Translations under genes and position numbers: made by a program | NCBI RefSeq assembly: GCF_000972845.2 | Contig: NC_040032.1 | Location: 3,863,073-3,927,072 of the forward strand | Origin: Larimichthys crocea | Taxonomy: Eukaryota; Chordata; Actinopteri; Sciaenidae | Length of the DNA: 64,000 nt | Reading direction: 5' to 3' | Shown: positions 42,801 through 55,400 of the stretch, one piece after another | Layout: each line of letters begins with the position of its first letter | Position numbering within the stretch: position 1 is the first letter of the stretch | The notes under the pieces: generated by a model | The model's database searches: none | The model's input: only the letters and a program-made list of their open reading frames with translations | Told to the model about the DNA's origin: nothing

Positions 42801-45800
42801 TTTTGACTGTTTACGTTCAGGTTGGCACCATCTAGGACTTTCTCTAGCAATTTGTGAAAAACGGTATATTTTTAAGAATAACAAAATTCAACGTGAGCCA
42901 CTCATCAAGACTAGGGACCTTCTCCCTTGAAAGTAATGTGTTTGTTTAGTTCATATGAAGACATGAAAACAGAAGTTAACCGGCCTTTCAACAGTACAAA
43001 TATGAAGGAATGAGATTTTTATTATTTGTCAGTCATCATAATGGAATGTCAGACTTGTCTCCCGTGATGATGGAGAGTTTGCAAAATGTATTCAGAAGTA
43101 AGTTGCCATCAAATTGACTTTCACTGCACATGCAGTATGTTTATTCAGCTCTACTGTGGGCAAATAATGGGTTCGAGTTACGGCAACACAGATGCAGAAA
43201 CATTCAGTGGTGTTTCATGATTATCATCATTGGATCTCTATTGTGGGTATTCATGGCCCAAACATTTACTGGGTTATTTAGGACAGACAGCAATTTAGTG
43301 CACACATGGCCTGATGATGATGATGATGTACCACTAGTATCCACACATAAAACTCTCATCACAGACTCCGATGGAATTCAGTAAATGCTCCTGGCCAAAA
43401 AAGATCAAAAAATAGCACAGATGGAAAATTGTGTATAACCTTCCAAACCTCCCCCTCTGGCTCTGCGAACTGTATACAGTATGCAAAACCATGGTGTACT
43501 GAGAGGATGAGGTCATTATTTAAGATGACCACTTCCTGTGAGTAGCATGTGTAGAGGAAGAGAGGCGCTGTGAAACCCACACCGTGGGCTGAGTATGCCA
43601 GGTGGATCCCACAGGGTGCCCTAGCTGTGCACAAATGTTGTATAATTACGTGTTAATCTGTGTGGATAGGAAAGACAAGTAGAGAAAGAAGATGAACCTA
43701 ACAGACTGAACTGTCTGTCTGTCAAAGCCAAGAAAACGGCACATTAGCCACATTAGGACTAAATTATATGGCTCGAGATGTCCGAAATAGCTCCACTTCC
43801 ACTTAACAGCACATGAGCACCAGGCAGCCTCATTTACACAACATTAACAGCATAAAAGGGGACATTAGTTATTGAAAAGACAGAAGGAAGCACAGATTTT
43901 GTGTTTTTTTTGCAACTGTTTATAGACTGCTGATGAATACCTTAACTAAAGCAGCCCTTTGTTAAGCTGTAGTTCTAAAAAAAAAAAAAAAACTTTAGGA
44001 AAGAGTACTCATTCCTTGCAAAGTCATAAGAGTATTTGTTTACTGTAGTGTGTTGTATTTCTTATGTTCAGTAAGTTCAGTGAATAAATTTGCCTGAAGA
44101 GGATCATCTCGACAAATATAGACATCACACGCATGCATTCTTGTCCCTGTCCCTAATCCTCTGAAAACGTTTGATGCCAAGTATTGAACACACCAGCAAG
44201 TCTATAATTATAAAATCTCTTTTTCTCTGCCGGAAATGTATTTCAATAAGTTAGGCGTTCTACGCTGCAGATTGATTTCATTTCGGAGGAGAGGACAAAA
44301 AAAATGTACAAAAGAGGAATGGTTGTGTGGGAGAAAAGATCTGCAAACTCGTTGCATTAGGTGGGATTTTCAGAATCTGAAGGGATAATACAAAAGGCAC
44401 CGTGAACACATAAACAAATATGATTATTTTCAGTCTGATATTGTGTGGTAACACGAAGAACGAAGTATTTCTGAGCTGCTTTTCATTGAGTTACCCTCTT
44501 TAAAAGGACAAAATAAACCATTCAAACAAGTTGCCTCAATATGACGGCAGGACATATTTCAGTTCATTACTTATACATCCAGTGTACATTCCATTTTTCC
44601 CAGTTTGTTTCTATGAACATTGTTCACACTACTTCATTTACATACAGTAGATGGTTTATGTCAAGGATACACATGCTATACATAAATTCATATATGCAGT
44701 ATATGCTGCCTGTTGGTTTGCCTTTGACAGTGAATTGAAGCAACTGCAAAATGGGTATAATACATTGCATATGTTACCACTGAGACTGTTCTTCAAAGAA
44801 GAATGACAGCTTCCAAAGGGACCGAAAATAGCAAATTTGTGTATGTTCAAGTGACAAAAATCCATAGTAATTATGGTGGGAACAAAGAAGGAAGTTGGTG
44901 ACATATTACAGAGCGACAGTCCACATAGAAAAGATGTCAGGCATAACCATTACCCTAACTTTTCCTAATCTTTCCCTAAGAAGCTCTCCTTATTGAGGTT
45001 TATTCAAAATCAAAAATATGATTTTTACCTAAACCTTAACTTTAATCATAAAATGGAATTTATTTTTTAACATTGATTTGTGATCAGATCTGGAAGAGCT
45101 TCTCTGTAATGTTCTAGGCACAAGGGCGAACATGGTATTTCGTCATTTAATCTGGCTGTGCCTACATTTCTTCTCAGAAAGACTAATTTCCTTTTGCAGT
45201 TGAAAATAGACTCAATGATCCCTGTATAAAGGTAGATCGACAGCACCTGTGGCACACTGAGCCACCTGATCTGGCAGAGTAAGTGCGTCCTCTACTATGT
45301 ACAGGAAGCACATCCTTTGCTGGGCCTGTTTGGAGTTAATGTTGTTCTTTAGATCCTGGGAGATTGTTATTCTCAGAGAGATGAAGGTTTCCATAGCAAG
45401 CGCAATGTTCTGGAGTATGGTAATGCATGAAAGTGTGTGGGCTTCACCTGTCCATGGAGGAGAAAGCTACAAATGTTTAAGTTCGACCTTTCAATCTTGT
45501 AGTGGGTAGGTATTTGGTTGCCAAAGGACTGATTTTCCTTGTTTTGTTTTTTTTCTTTCTGAATGAAGGACGGTGTGGAGTGCTCATTTGTATGGGCAAC
45601 ATACAGGGTGTTTTGTGGCACCTCTATATGCATGATATCTATATGCAATGACATATACATATGTAAAAAACACAAGAATGTAACATTTTGACATGCAGTG
45701 CTACATAAAGGGTATTTATGATAAGGTATGCATAGTGTTTAAAAAACATTGACTTTATACTGCAGGTAAAAGCAGGCTACCTTCCAGATGCCAGTGACAG

Positions 45801-47379
45801 CGGTATGTTCCTTTTAAAACTGCAGCACAGCATTTTCATTATTAAAAGCATTCAGAGATGCATTGATGTGGACATGTAACAGTATATTGCTTTCATTTAA
45901 TTTACCTTATCATGTGGAGTTTTTGCAATAATGCATGGCAGCCTATCATAACTTGACTGGAATACAATACAAATTAAAGCATTTGAGACCATACAGTAGA
46001 TTTGGACATCCATTGTATGCATGAGAAGAGTCGCTGTGGCAGTTCCTGTCAGTCTAACAGCGTGTGTGATATGAAAGTCAATACCTATCGTCTTATGTAA
46101 TATTATTTGTCATCATTAATTTTCAAGCACATTCATGTTTTGTAGCATAGTGCACAGTGCACACATAGACAAATATGATGAGTATGGTAATACAGTATGG
46201 AAATTATCTGAGGAAAGAGTGGACTTGAAACTAAAGGTAAGAATAAGAACAATAAAACTTCCATCATGACATTATTTTGATATGATGCTTTGTCTCCCTC
46301 TGGCTCTATTTTGACATCCACAGTGATATTGGAGGGATTACGTTCTCCTTCTCCTACACTGCGGTTCTGATTATTCCAACAAACATGACAGATAACAGAT
46401 GTAACATGCCAGCATTTCATCAAATGAACACAAACACATTTTCCAGCGCTTCCATCTCCAGGAAAAAAAAAAAAAACAACAAATAAAAACATCAATGCAG
46501 CAGGGTAACAAAGAGGGTGATCAAACATATTGAAATGCTGACGCCTAATCAGATGTAGAAATTCATACACTTTGTAAACATCTCTGATGTGACGAGCACA
46601 AACCAATCACTGTATCTTATTTGGAAGAATACCAATCCTTCCTTCTCCTTTTTTGTCCCCCTCCAGGACAGTGCTCCAGTTTTTTGAGTCATCTATTATC
46701 ACAAATAAACATCCTTATTTGGGGGTAGATGATTAAAAGTCAGTGACCTTTCCTGCGCCACATGTTGTAAATAATTAGAATGCTATTCATTCTGCTGCTG
46801 ACATTTTACTTTAAAGAGTCTTTAACTAGGGTTGTTAGCATTTTATATGCAGTGACTGAAGACAGTATGTGTGAGTGATAATGCCAGGGTGAATAAAGAC
46901 TGAAACATATGAGCACTGAGACTGCACTGTCAGTTAATCTTATACAACTTTACAGGTTAGTATTGCCGATGTTTTATACCCATTCAGATGCAGGAGCATA
47001 TGGCACTGCTTCATCATTTGTTTTTCTCTCTGCAATAAAAAGGTCCCTAGAAATGAAAAATGTCACAACATTTTCTGTGCATTACGTACCTGGGAATATT
47101 GTTCTCCCGTTTATTGCATTTCCCAAATATTTAATTAAAAGCTTTATTATAGAAAAATGAGAAGTATTCCCAAATGTGTTTCATGGCATAACCTGCAGTG
47201 CATGCTAACATCCATCCAATGCCACATTATAGTTCATAGCTTCCGAGGTTATCAAACAAACCGCTTGCTTCATATAATGAGAACAAGTCTACAGCTCTAG
47301 CAGTACTGTGAGGGTGTAGACCCAGTATTGCTTTGAGCCATGTTAAACAGCCTGATACAAAGAAAGTTTTGGTCTCTAT
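39801..47379. other. intergenic, no gene recognised
   Basis: A gene-poor stretch. It holds A runs at about 40978-40989 and 43978-43992, an A run on the plus strand at about 46460-46474, and one possible short exon-like block at 45766-45802. The open frame at 40216-40467 (83 codons) matches no family I know. No repeat is named here with confidence. Confidence 0.5.
45766..45802 (+). other. isolated exon-like block, unassigned
   Basis: A 37-bp block is flanked by ttatactgcag and gtatgttc and reads VKAGYLPDASDS in one frame. It has splice-like edges and a GC content above its surroundings, but there is no linked exon and the family is not recognised. It could be chance. Confidence 0.15.
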
Positions 47380-47389
47380 TGCTAAGTTC

Positions 47390-47700
47390 CCCATTCGTGA
47401 CAACTATACTGAGTCCGAATTTCTCATTAACTCACCCATTCAAATTATATTAAGGTTTAAAGTTGTGCATGATTAACAACATGGACATTTTGATTGACTG
47501 GTGGGCACAGTTACAGGCGGCTTGTTTGACACTCAGGTGTCATTCAGCTCGCCTCAGGTCCAGCCTCAATCTATGTCTTTGCCCATTTTTAGATTAGGTA
47601 GGATGTGGCAGAAGCAGGACTGCCAAGAGCCACCACACTGAGCTTCACAACGGCTACCACGTAACACTTGCACTAAATGTATAACTTCAATACATTGTGT
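47390..47700. repeat. possible fish interspersed repeat
   Basis: Phrases such as CATTCAAATTATATTAAGGT, TTTGATTGACTGGTGGGCAC, ACTCAGGTGTCATTCAGCTC and GAGCTTCACAACGGCTACCA resemble parts of a dispersed fish repeat I have seen described by sequence. The recall is partial, so the call is tentative. Confidence 0.35.
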
Positions 47701-47879
47701 GTGATTGTATACCTCTGGAATGACCTCACCCCTCCGATAGTCAGTCTCACCAATTACCCTTCAATGTGAATATTTCCCCTATGCTCTGTAAGTTTAGTAA
47801 CTGTCCACTGCCACCTGGTGCATGCTAATATCTCTTGCTAAATGTGAAGAGGTGAGTCTGGTCTATAGGCTACACTTGC

Positions 47880-48345
47880 TGTGCGTTGATGTGAATGTTA
47901 ATGTGCCTCGCATCGCCCCCACAGCATCTAGCCTCATGTTTGTGTGTTCTCTGATTAAACTATGTGGCCGTGCAGGATGAGTCATTCACTCGGTCAGTTA
48001 GCCAGCCCCTCTTGGCTCCTCCTGAAGGCCATTTGGTTACTGGATTCCTGGCCATTTAACTGGCCAGTGCTGCAATGGCGCCATAGCACAGACGGTTCCT
48101 GCTGAGTGGCTCCTCTTAGCTCATCAGTGGCAGCAGGCTCAAGTCAGTCATCGCTTCACTCTCGTCATGCCTGCCCTGAGTAGAGAGCGATTGCATTATG
48201 CTGGGTTTTGATTGTTGGTTATTGCCTATTTATATGGATTTGGCCTCAGCTAGAGCTGAATGCATGCTGCAGTGAACAAGCTGGTCTGCAGAGCAGAGAG
48301 ACGATCCTCTGGCAGGGACACTAATTATCCTCATTGCGTTTTTTT
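47880..48345. other. GC-richer unique-looking patch, candidate conserved noncoding element
   Basis: This roughly 460-bp patch is richer in G+C than the flanks, has no repeat signature and no long ORF, and contains a TGAGTCA (AP-1 type) site near 47978 and a GGCCATTTAACTGGCC imperfect inverted repeat near 48050. A regulatory role is only a guess from composition. Confidence 0.2.
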
Positions 48346-49029
48346 GTTTATTTGCACATACTAAAATGAGCTCTAATGCATTTTATTAGTAGTAAAAGAT
48401 GAAGCTTACTGAATATTTCTATGAATCTAAACAGTTCTTTGTGTACAGAGAGTCTCGAATGTCATGGACGCCATTTGACTGAAATGGCGCTAAATATGGC
48501 CATTATATATATGGCTGCTTTTAAAATCAATGAAGATAAATAAACAATATCACAATAGATAAATATAAATAGAATAAATAAATATTAAATAGAATAGATA
48601 AATATTGTGTTGTGATGGGATGAGACAGGAATATAATTGTCTTTGCGCATTTTAGTGCAAAAAGAATAAAAAAAGGGGAAAATCTACATCCCTAAGTGTT
48701 CCTATGAGACTGAGCTCTCCTGTTTGATAAAATGAATAATTGTTGAATAATATTTAACTGATCCATCAGGGTCCTATATTGTGCATGCTTGCTCAGTGTT
48801 ATTGGCACAAATTGGTGCCAGTAAGTCATGTTATATGTTCTTTTCCTGTTCCCCAGCACCCACCCGCAGACTCCAGTGGTTTAACATATTTCATCACTCA
48901 TCACTTTTCAATATCTCTATGTATACATATCTGCAGGGAGAAATTTGGTTTGGAGCCTAGACGCCAAACTCTAACTGCATTGTGCTGCTGCAATAAACAT
49001 TCCAAATGTAAGTTGTGTGACATGAATAT
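48346..49029. other. intergenic, AT-rich
   Basis: Contains AATA-rich low-complexity sequence at about 48535-48605. No gene or named element is seen. Confidence 0.6.
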
Positions 49030-49650
49030 TGTTGGGACCCAGAAGCAGAGTGCAGAGGCAAATAATGTGTGAAAAGGTGTAAAAAGGCAGTTTACTTGGT
49101 CTTTGTTCAGAGGTAATGTTGACAACAAATAGGCATCCAGTAAAAATAAACAGGGGACAGGCAGGAAAGCAAAAATAACAAAAATAAAACAGGCAGAGAA
49201 TATAAGCAGACAGCCAGGCAGAACAAGGTCTGAAATTAAAAGTTCAAACTGTGTGTGTGTGTGTGTGTGGACAAAACCAGGCTAGAGATTTAAATTATCC
49301 GGCTTTTCATCAAACCTTTCATTGCCATTAACTTCTGGCACTGTGTTTGCACTCGTTACAGCCAAGCAACCTCCTTTCTTCTCTGCTGCCTGTATTATTT
49401 TTGCTAATGACAGTTCACTCCCACCTCTCTCAGTCCAGCTGGACATTAGAGCGCTTCACATGTCAGAATTCACTTGATGACTGATTAGGGGGAATGAGGT
49501 GCAGGCAGGCAGGTGCTAATCAGGTGACTGAGGGACGTCAAGAAAAGCTGAGGGCATGAATGGAATGGCAGTGTGTGGAATAACAAGAAATGTGAGAACT
49601 GGCAGGCATGGAAAGAGTGAGAATAAACCAAGATGGGACCAGAAAGAAGA
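49030..49650. mobile_element. probable decayed transposable element
   Basis: It opens with TGTTGGGACCCAGAAGCAGA, goes on through GGGGACAGGCAGGAAAGC, a GCAGACAGCCAGGCAGAACA run and GGGGGAATGAGGTGCAGGCA, and ends with GGAACTGGCAGGCATGG-type text. This arrangement (a 'GACCCAGAAGCAGAG' end, CAGGCAG blocks, then 'AGGTGCTAATCAGGTGACTGAGGGA') is typical of a nonautonomous element frequent in fish. No ORF is seen. A short TG run sits inside at 49252-49269. Confidence 0.5.
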
Positions 49651-49689
49651 AAACCCAGCTCTGTTTGCTTTCCCACTGTGAGCGAAATG

Positions 49690-49862
49690 CACTTACAAGC
49701 GGACAGAGACCCACATTTTCAGGTGTATCAGAGTTTGCTTGTTTGGTCCGTACCAGAGTTTGGATGAGTTTTCACACCAACCCAAACAAACCGGACTATC
49801 CAAGGTAACAAACTCTGGTCTATTTAAAGTGGACCAAACAGGGCTGGTGTGAAAGCACCCTA
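49690..49862. mobile_element. fragment of a nonautonomous DNA transposon
   Basis: TTGTTTGGTCCGTACCAGAG, CACACCAACCCAAACAAACC, then GGGCTGGTGTGAAAGCACCC is a recurrent fish repeat end ('GGTGTGAAAGCACCC' is its characteristic terminus). It is short, noncoding, and directly follows the element at 49030-49650. Confidence 0.45.
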
Positions 49863-51034
49863 AAACTACTGGTACCATTCCTTAGAAACCCATGTCATGT
49901 GAACCTTGCCAAATGTTGTCTTCCTCTTCAGTTTTAGTTTTTCAAACAAGTATTCTAACCCCTCTAGCAATTACTTAATCCTATATAAAAAATAAGTAAC
50001 ATATACAGGTGTTTCCTATTAAATAGCAGGTGTTTGTAATCACATGAACAGCATATGGCAATGCAACGTAATAAAGTTGAATATATGAAACAGAAGGAAC
50101 AGATTAAAAGCAAAGGAAGGGAATTGAAATGTACTAAATGTGGACATAATGACTGTTTGCCACATGAAATTTAAACAGATATTGCAAAGATCATGAAACA
50201 ATACAGGCAAAACAATAAATTTGATTGACGAATTATACAATGAAGGACAGCTTGACTGTGACATTATTACCACACCCTGGCGAGCCTAAGACATTACATT
50301 ACGCTTACCCATCAGTGCCTGGAATAAAATGATTTGTACCACCTCCTCTATGACCTAACTTCTCTGATGGACTCGTTCCCCCTATGTGAACAGCCACCCC
50401 TTAAATTTATGATATGCCTCGTGTTTTGCATTATGCTTGTTTATGTGTTTGTTTGTCTTTGTTTTTTATCTGTTGCTCATAATTGCTTAATAGGATAACC
50501 AGTGACTGCATGATCAAATCAAAGTTCTTACAATCACAGTTAACACACGTGTGTGTGATCAAACATCACAAAGCATCATTCCAAAAACCCTCAATCTCTG
50601 TGCCAGTTAAATTACTGAGAAGAACGCTAACACTGTTGAAATGAATACATTTAATACATATGCTTACCTCAAGAAACTCTCACATCAGACTCAGTCGTAA
50701 ATTGGTTACCAGAACTCAGTCAAGTTTTCTCTGCTCACCATAATTCAAGTTAAAGTCCCCTTAACTCATAAGTCACCCTTTACCAACCCAGTTCATTCAT
50801 TCATTTTTGTTTGTTTGTTTGTTTTTTTCACTAGTGACCCAATTAGACAGGACATAATTGATACATCCAATTGTAATAAGTGGCCATGGCACTATCTCCT
50901 TAGTTCTCCACAGTATTGCATTTTTACAAACAACCTTTCAGATAGCATGTTAATGTTTCACCCCAAACTTTGACAGGTTCTTAAGGAAAGAGTGTGTATC
51001 ATTCATGGACACAGATGACCCTCCAAACAGCTCA
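49863..51034. other. intergenic, nothing recognised
   Basis: AT-rich. A TTTG run (about 50805-50826) is the only structured part. The end may contain more of the following L1-like fragment. Confidence 0.5.
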
Positions 51035-51570
51035 CAATCATTACTCTGGAAAACCACAAAAACAGAGCTGGTACCCATAAAATTCAATCCACTTATGAAA
51101 ATAATAGAAGGCGACGTCAACAGATTGATGAAACCACTGATCTCATTAATTGAAGGAATTGCAGTCTACAAGATGACTGATAACCTGTTTTCACAGATTC
51201 CAGTGCACCAACTACCTGCATCGTTCAACTCTCTGGATTCATTAATAACATTTTATGGGGGGAAAAGAACAAAAAAAACCCATTTTTTTTTAGGTTTCTA
51301 GGGTCTTGAAAGGGCCAAATTTACTCAGTTATTTCCGAGCCAACCAATGAACAATGCCACCACTGGTTAGATAGTAAACAACAATGTAAAGAAGTTGATA
51401 TTTCACAATTGCCAATCATCAACCTCTCCATGAAATATAACATATTATATAGCTTTGACATCTTGGTGGAAAGCCCACAAAATCCTGCACTTGTATCTTA
51501 TGAATAAGCCCCAGTCTGGTACAACCTGGAATTCCTTAAGGAAAAAGAAGCACTACTACACAGGATGGAA
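51035..51570 (+). mobile_element. L1-like LINE fragment with frameshifts
   Basis: The + strand frame from 51005 reads KFNPLMKIIEGDVNRLMKPL, then SLIEGIAVYKM, then FNSLDSLITFYGGKR. This fits the part of L1/Tx1-type ORF2 that follows the reverse transcriptase core (intact relatives have LxSLxGRxxxxKM and FIWxGKxxR). After stops, a second frame continues HWLDSKQQCKEVDISQLPII and then NLSMKYN, and a third has SWWKAHKIL, both also L1-like. The changes of frame show it is inactive. Confidence 0.65.
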
Positions 51571-52448
51571 AAGTAGGGTTATCACAAAAAAACAAAATAT
51601 CCATCACAGGAATGCTGCTCATCCTTATTCACGCTGGCAGCTAAACATTTTCTATAAAACTAAGCTCAGACAGCATGCATTGGCACAGGTGCAGATAGAG
51701 ATACAATGCAGGAAATTGAAGCATTGCAGTGAAGTCTTTTATGTGCCCCAAAACATGAGGAAGAAGAAGAAAAAAAAAACAGTCACTTGGCGTGACTCAT
51801 CTTCCAATTTTAGTGTCTGGCTTGAAATGCAAAACTATGTTGGCAAAATTGTGTTTGTTCTTTGGGGGTGTCATGGGAGTCTGAAATGAGAAGTCTGAAA
51901 AAAAAATTTCAACAAGACGTCTTACACAGAGTAAATCCCTTGCGTGGATTGTCAGAAAATTGAATCAGAGCCCACATTTCTGGGTTAGCAGCATTGAAAT
52001 ATTTCTAAAGCATTACGCATTTCTAGCAGCATTTGAAATGCAAAGGGGCCACACTTACAGTTCTCTGAGGGCTGAGGTGGAGAACTACTTAAGGGATCTA
52101 TGGATTTTAATGGGATCCGTCACATCCATTCCTGGTTGTTTATGCGAGTCATAACAGAACAGCCTTATTCACAATAAACAGGAAACATTTCCTATAAGCA
52201 GATGGTTGTAGTACACAAGAAAAACAGAAATGATGTTATATTTTTCAAAGATAAAGAAAGGAAAATACTCGAGAAGAGAGTCACAGTTAGAATTTGTGTC
52301 AATTGAAAGGACACATACATTTGCAGACACTCTCTTCTGTTCCACTGCAAACCACAGAGCTTCTGAAAGCTTCTACAGGAAATGTAGCCCAGTTCACTCG
52401 TTTCATCACCACAACTTACTGCAAAAAATGTATTATAAATAGCAATAT
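51571..52448. other. intergenic, possibly more L1-like sequence
   Basis: The open frame continuing to 51889 (K-rich at its end) is of uncertain origin; it may be the decayed tail of the L1-like element. The rest is AT-rich with nothing recognised. Confidence 0.4.
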
Positions 52449-52449
52449 T

Positions 52450-52497
<48 letters not shown>
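52449..52497. repeat. (ATG)n trinucleotide repeat
   Basis: About 16 ATG units. It produces a spurious run of Met in one frame. Confidence 0.97.
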
Positions 52498-55400
52498 ATT
52501 TTATGTTACACTCATGTTAGATACCATGCAACAGGCCAAAAGAAAACCTTGAGCCTGCAGTATTACTTTTAAATTCAATTTTAACCAATGCCACACACAC
52601 ATCCTACAACCTACATCCCTACAACTTCTGTGGGGTAAAAGAATGTACCACTTAGTCAACTGGGAAAAAAAGTTCCCAGTTAACATAATTTCTGTGGCAG
52701 TTAGCTCACGTTTTATCCAGATTTATTTGGAAAAACACTAAAGAAGTCATTTCAAGGAGTCCCCGCTCCAACAAGGCTTAGAACAAACTCCAAAATTGTC
52801 TGTCTCTAGTATCCAGACTAATTAGAGTCATTTTAAAGTAAACCAGGCTGTTTCGTTCGTTTATATTAAGTGTCTTTATTATGCTTTAACATTTACACAG
52901 TCTTTTTCTCCTTATTTGAACATAGGGCTTTCTCCCAAGTGTTGACTTTAAAAATATGACAAGCCATGGGACATCAGGAAATAATTTGTTTGTGGACCTT
53001 TGTAAACTTTTGACTGAGCAGATCTTCTTGAAGCAAATGTAAAAAATAGAACTAATTTTGTACATCATAAATCCATTTAGCGTCAATCCATTAAGTGTCT
53101 ATGAAAGATACAAGTATAAGCTAAATGTTGAAATGAATGATTGATAATTGCACTTTTTGTGATTCTTTTTGATCTGTCTTTATGTACAGAAAATGACTTT
53201 AGAGCAGATTATGCCTGGTGTAATTTCCTGTTGTCACAAGTTTTTATGAAACAAAAGGTGACCTTTAGCTTCCCACACTCTCATCTCTCAATGCGTTTCT
53301 AATTTCTCCCACTATAGACTGCCAGTTATTTGACCGCTAAACATAGACTCCTGTGACCAAGCTTACTCCTTTGGGTCACATAAAAGACTTGATTTTGACA
53401 GAGTTGTAGTCCGGGCAATAAAACACACACCTACCTCCTGTCTTTGCACAGTCACAGAGGTCATCAGCACAATTTGCTCTGCTTGAAACAAATTAAAAAG
53501 TCATTGCTGGTGTGCCCCTCACACGTCAAAAAAAGTGAGTTCATAGTATGCTTTAATTAGACTTCCCCATGCAGTGCTTTGTCTGAGTTCATTTCAGGCA
53601 CATTTTCCTATTTCTTAAACGTTTACTTCATCACACATGTTTTTTATGATAGACAATAAAACACTATTGTGATACTTTTGTTTAAAATATTTCCACCTGT
53701 TTTTCACAGTAAAAACAAGTATTCAAAGGGTACATTCAGTGAATGAATCACCCGCTGTGCCTTTGCAACCTTTTCCTGGAACTTGGTTTCAAACATGAAA
53801 GATTGTCAGTATAACATCAGAAAACAGTTGTATTTTACACAAACCATCCTAATAATTAAAAGCTACTTGTTCATATTTATTTCAAACAACTGGTGACAAA
53901 CAATGAGCAAAAAAATGATTTAAAATGTATCCTCAGGGGACAAATTAGCCATAAAAACCAATCTAGAAGCTAATTATAACATGTAACCCACTCCTGCTGC
54001 ATGGTGGGGGATGATTCCAGAGACAATGCAACCTTAAAGAAAAATGTCCTAAAGACACTTTAATTAAGGTATGTGTGATGGAAAATTCATCAATCTTTCT
54101 TTTTGTATTAAAAAAAAAAAAACATCTAACTTTGATTAATTAGTGAGCAACTACCTTTTGCAGTAATTGGACTGTAGGCCAATGGGGAAATGTTTGCTAC
54201 ATGACTAAAAGAGCAATAAAGTGCTGCGGTGCAATGTGGGATTTATATATATATATCATTGCTATAGCACCTTGACCAATCTAAAAATCATGGAATGATA
54301 CCTCAAAGCCTTCTGGATTATTGGGGAAAGTGAAACCAGGCAGTCCCTTTTTGTTGAATTCATTTATGAATACCAATTAAATACCAGCATCAGTATAATC
54401 AGCTAAGCTGGAACAGCGCCAAGAATGCAATACTGTATTTCCTACCATCCAACAACACGTTGACAGCTCATCAACATGCCAGAGATTACAATGCTGCAGT
54501 TTCTGTGTCTTTGTGAAAAATGAATGCTGTGTTACATACATTTTAAACATGTAATTGGTAGTATAAAACCTTTTGACATTAGCTTTAAACAGCTCTTCAA
54601 AGCTGGTTTAAAAGGGTTATCATTAAATCCCTATGTAGTGTTGTCCTTATCCTACCTACTTCTTCTCACCAGGGGTGTGTGTAAACCTTCCATGTCACAT
54701 GATCCCCAACCAAACAGTAAGAATCTCTGTATTGTGTGATAATGGACTGGGCTTCAGTTCATTAGGTTAATATAAAGCTTTGAGGTTCCAGCCTCAAATC
54801 ACAATACATTCTCTTTGTGACATGTTCTAACCTGTAAATGCCCAAATGTCACGTCAATGTCAAAAAGCCAGTATAAAAAGTAGTTCAGTTGGCCAATAAA
54901 TCTAAAATGTTGTCACAAAACTCTATAAAAAGGCTTTAAAATGTGGCTAGTGTAGGTAAATTTCACAGTATGGTGTGAAATTTAGCATGCCTAGTTCATC
55001 CTGTTAACCTGATCTCATGTGGACACTGTTTTAAAAATCTGAACATTCTGCTACACCACCTCCGTGCCTTACGGGCCCAAAGTCCCTCAAGCAATTTGCA
55101 GTTATGAATACTGACGGTGCTCTGGGCAGCACATGTAGCAAGTTGAAGCCCCACCCTTCAGCCCACCCTTCAGCAAGAGGCTGGGGCTTTCTCATCCTCT
55201 GGTCAGTAGTATACACGTGTATGTGTGTGTGTATATATATATGAATTTCTACCAGCTTCCATAGTGTTTGTTGTTGCCCTCCTTTCTGACCTCCTTGTTT
55301 AAGGGACAAACACTGCAGTCTTTAATATTTCTCAGGACAAAAGCTGGTGGTTTTTATATTTTTATTATTCCTATGCAATTAAGGCCAATATTACACCTTA

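Noticed and set aside
44940..45060. Sequence with CCCTAACTTTTCC and CCTAAACCTTAAC text suggesting telomere-like repeat
   Set aside because: Too short and irregular to be a telomeric array.
46133..46606. Minus-strand frame of 157 codons
   Set aside because: Crosses a poly(A)/poly(T) run (F-F-F-F), and has no recognisable motif; likely chance.
52294..52572. Frame with a poly-Met run
   Set aside because: Produced by the ATG trinucleotide repeat.
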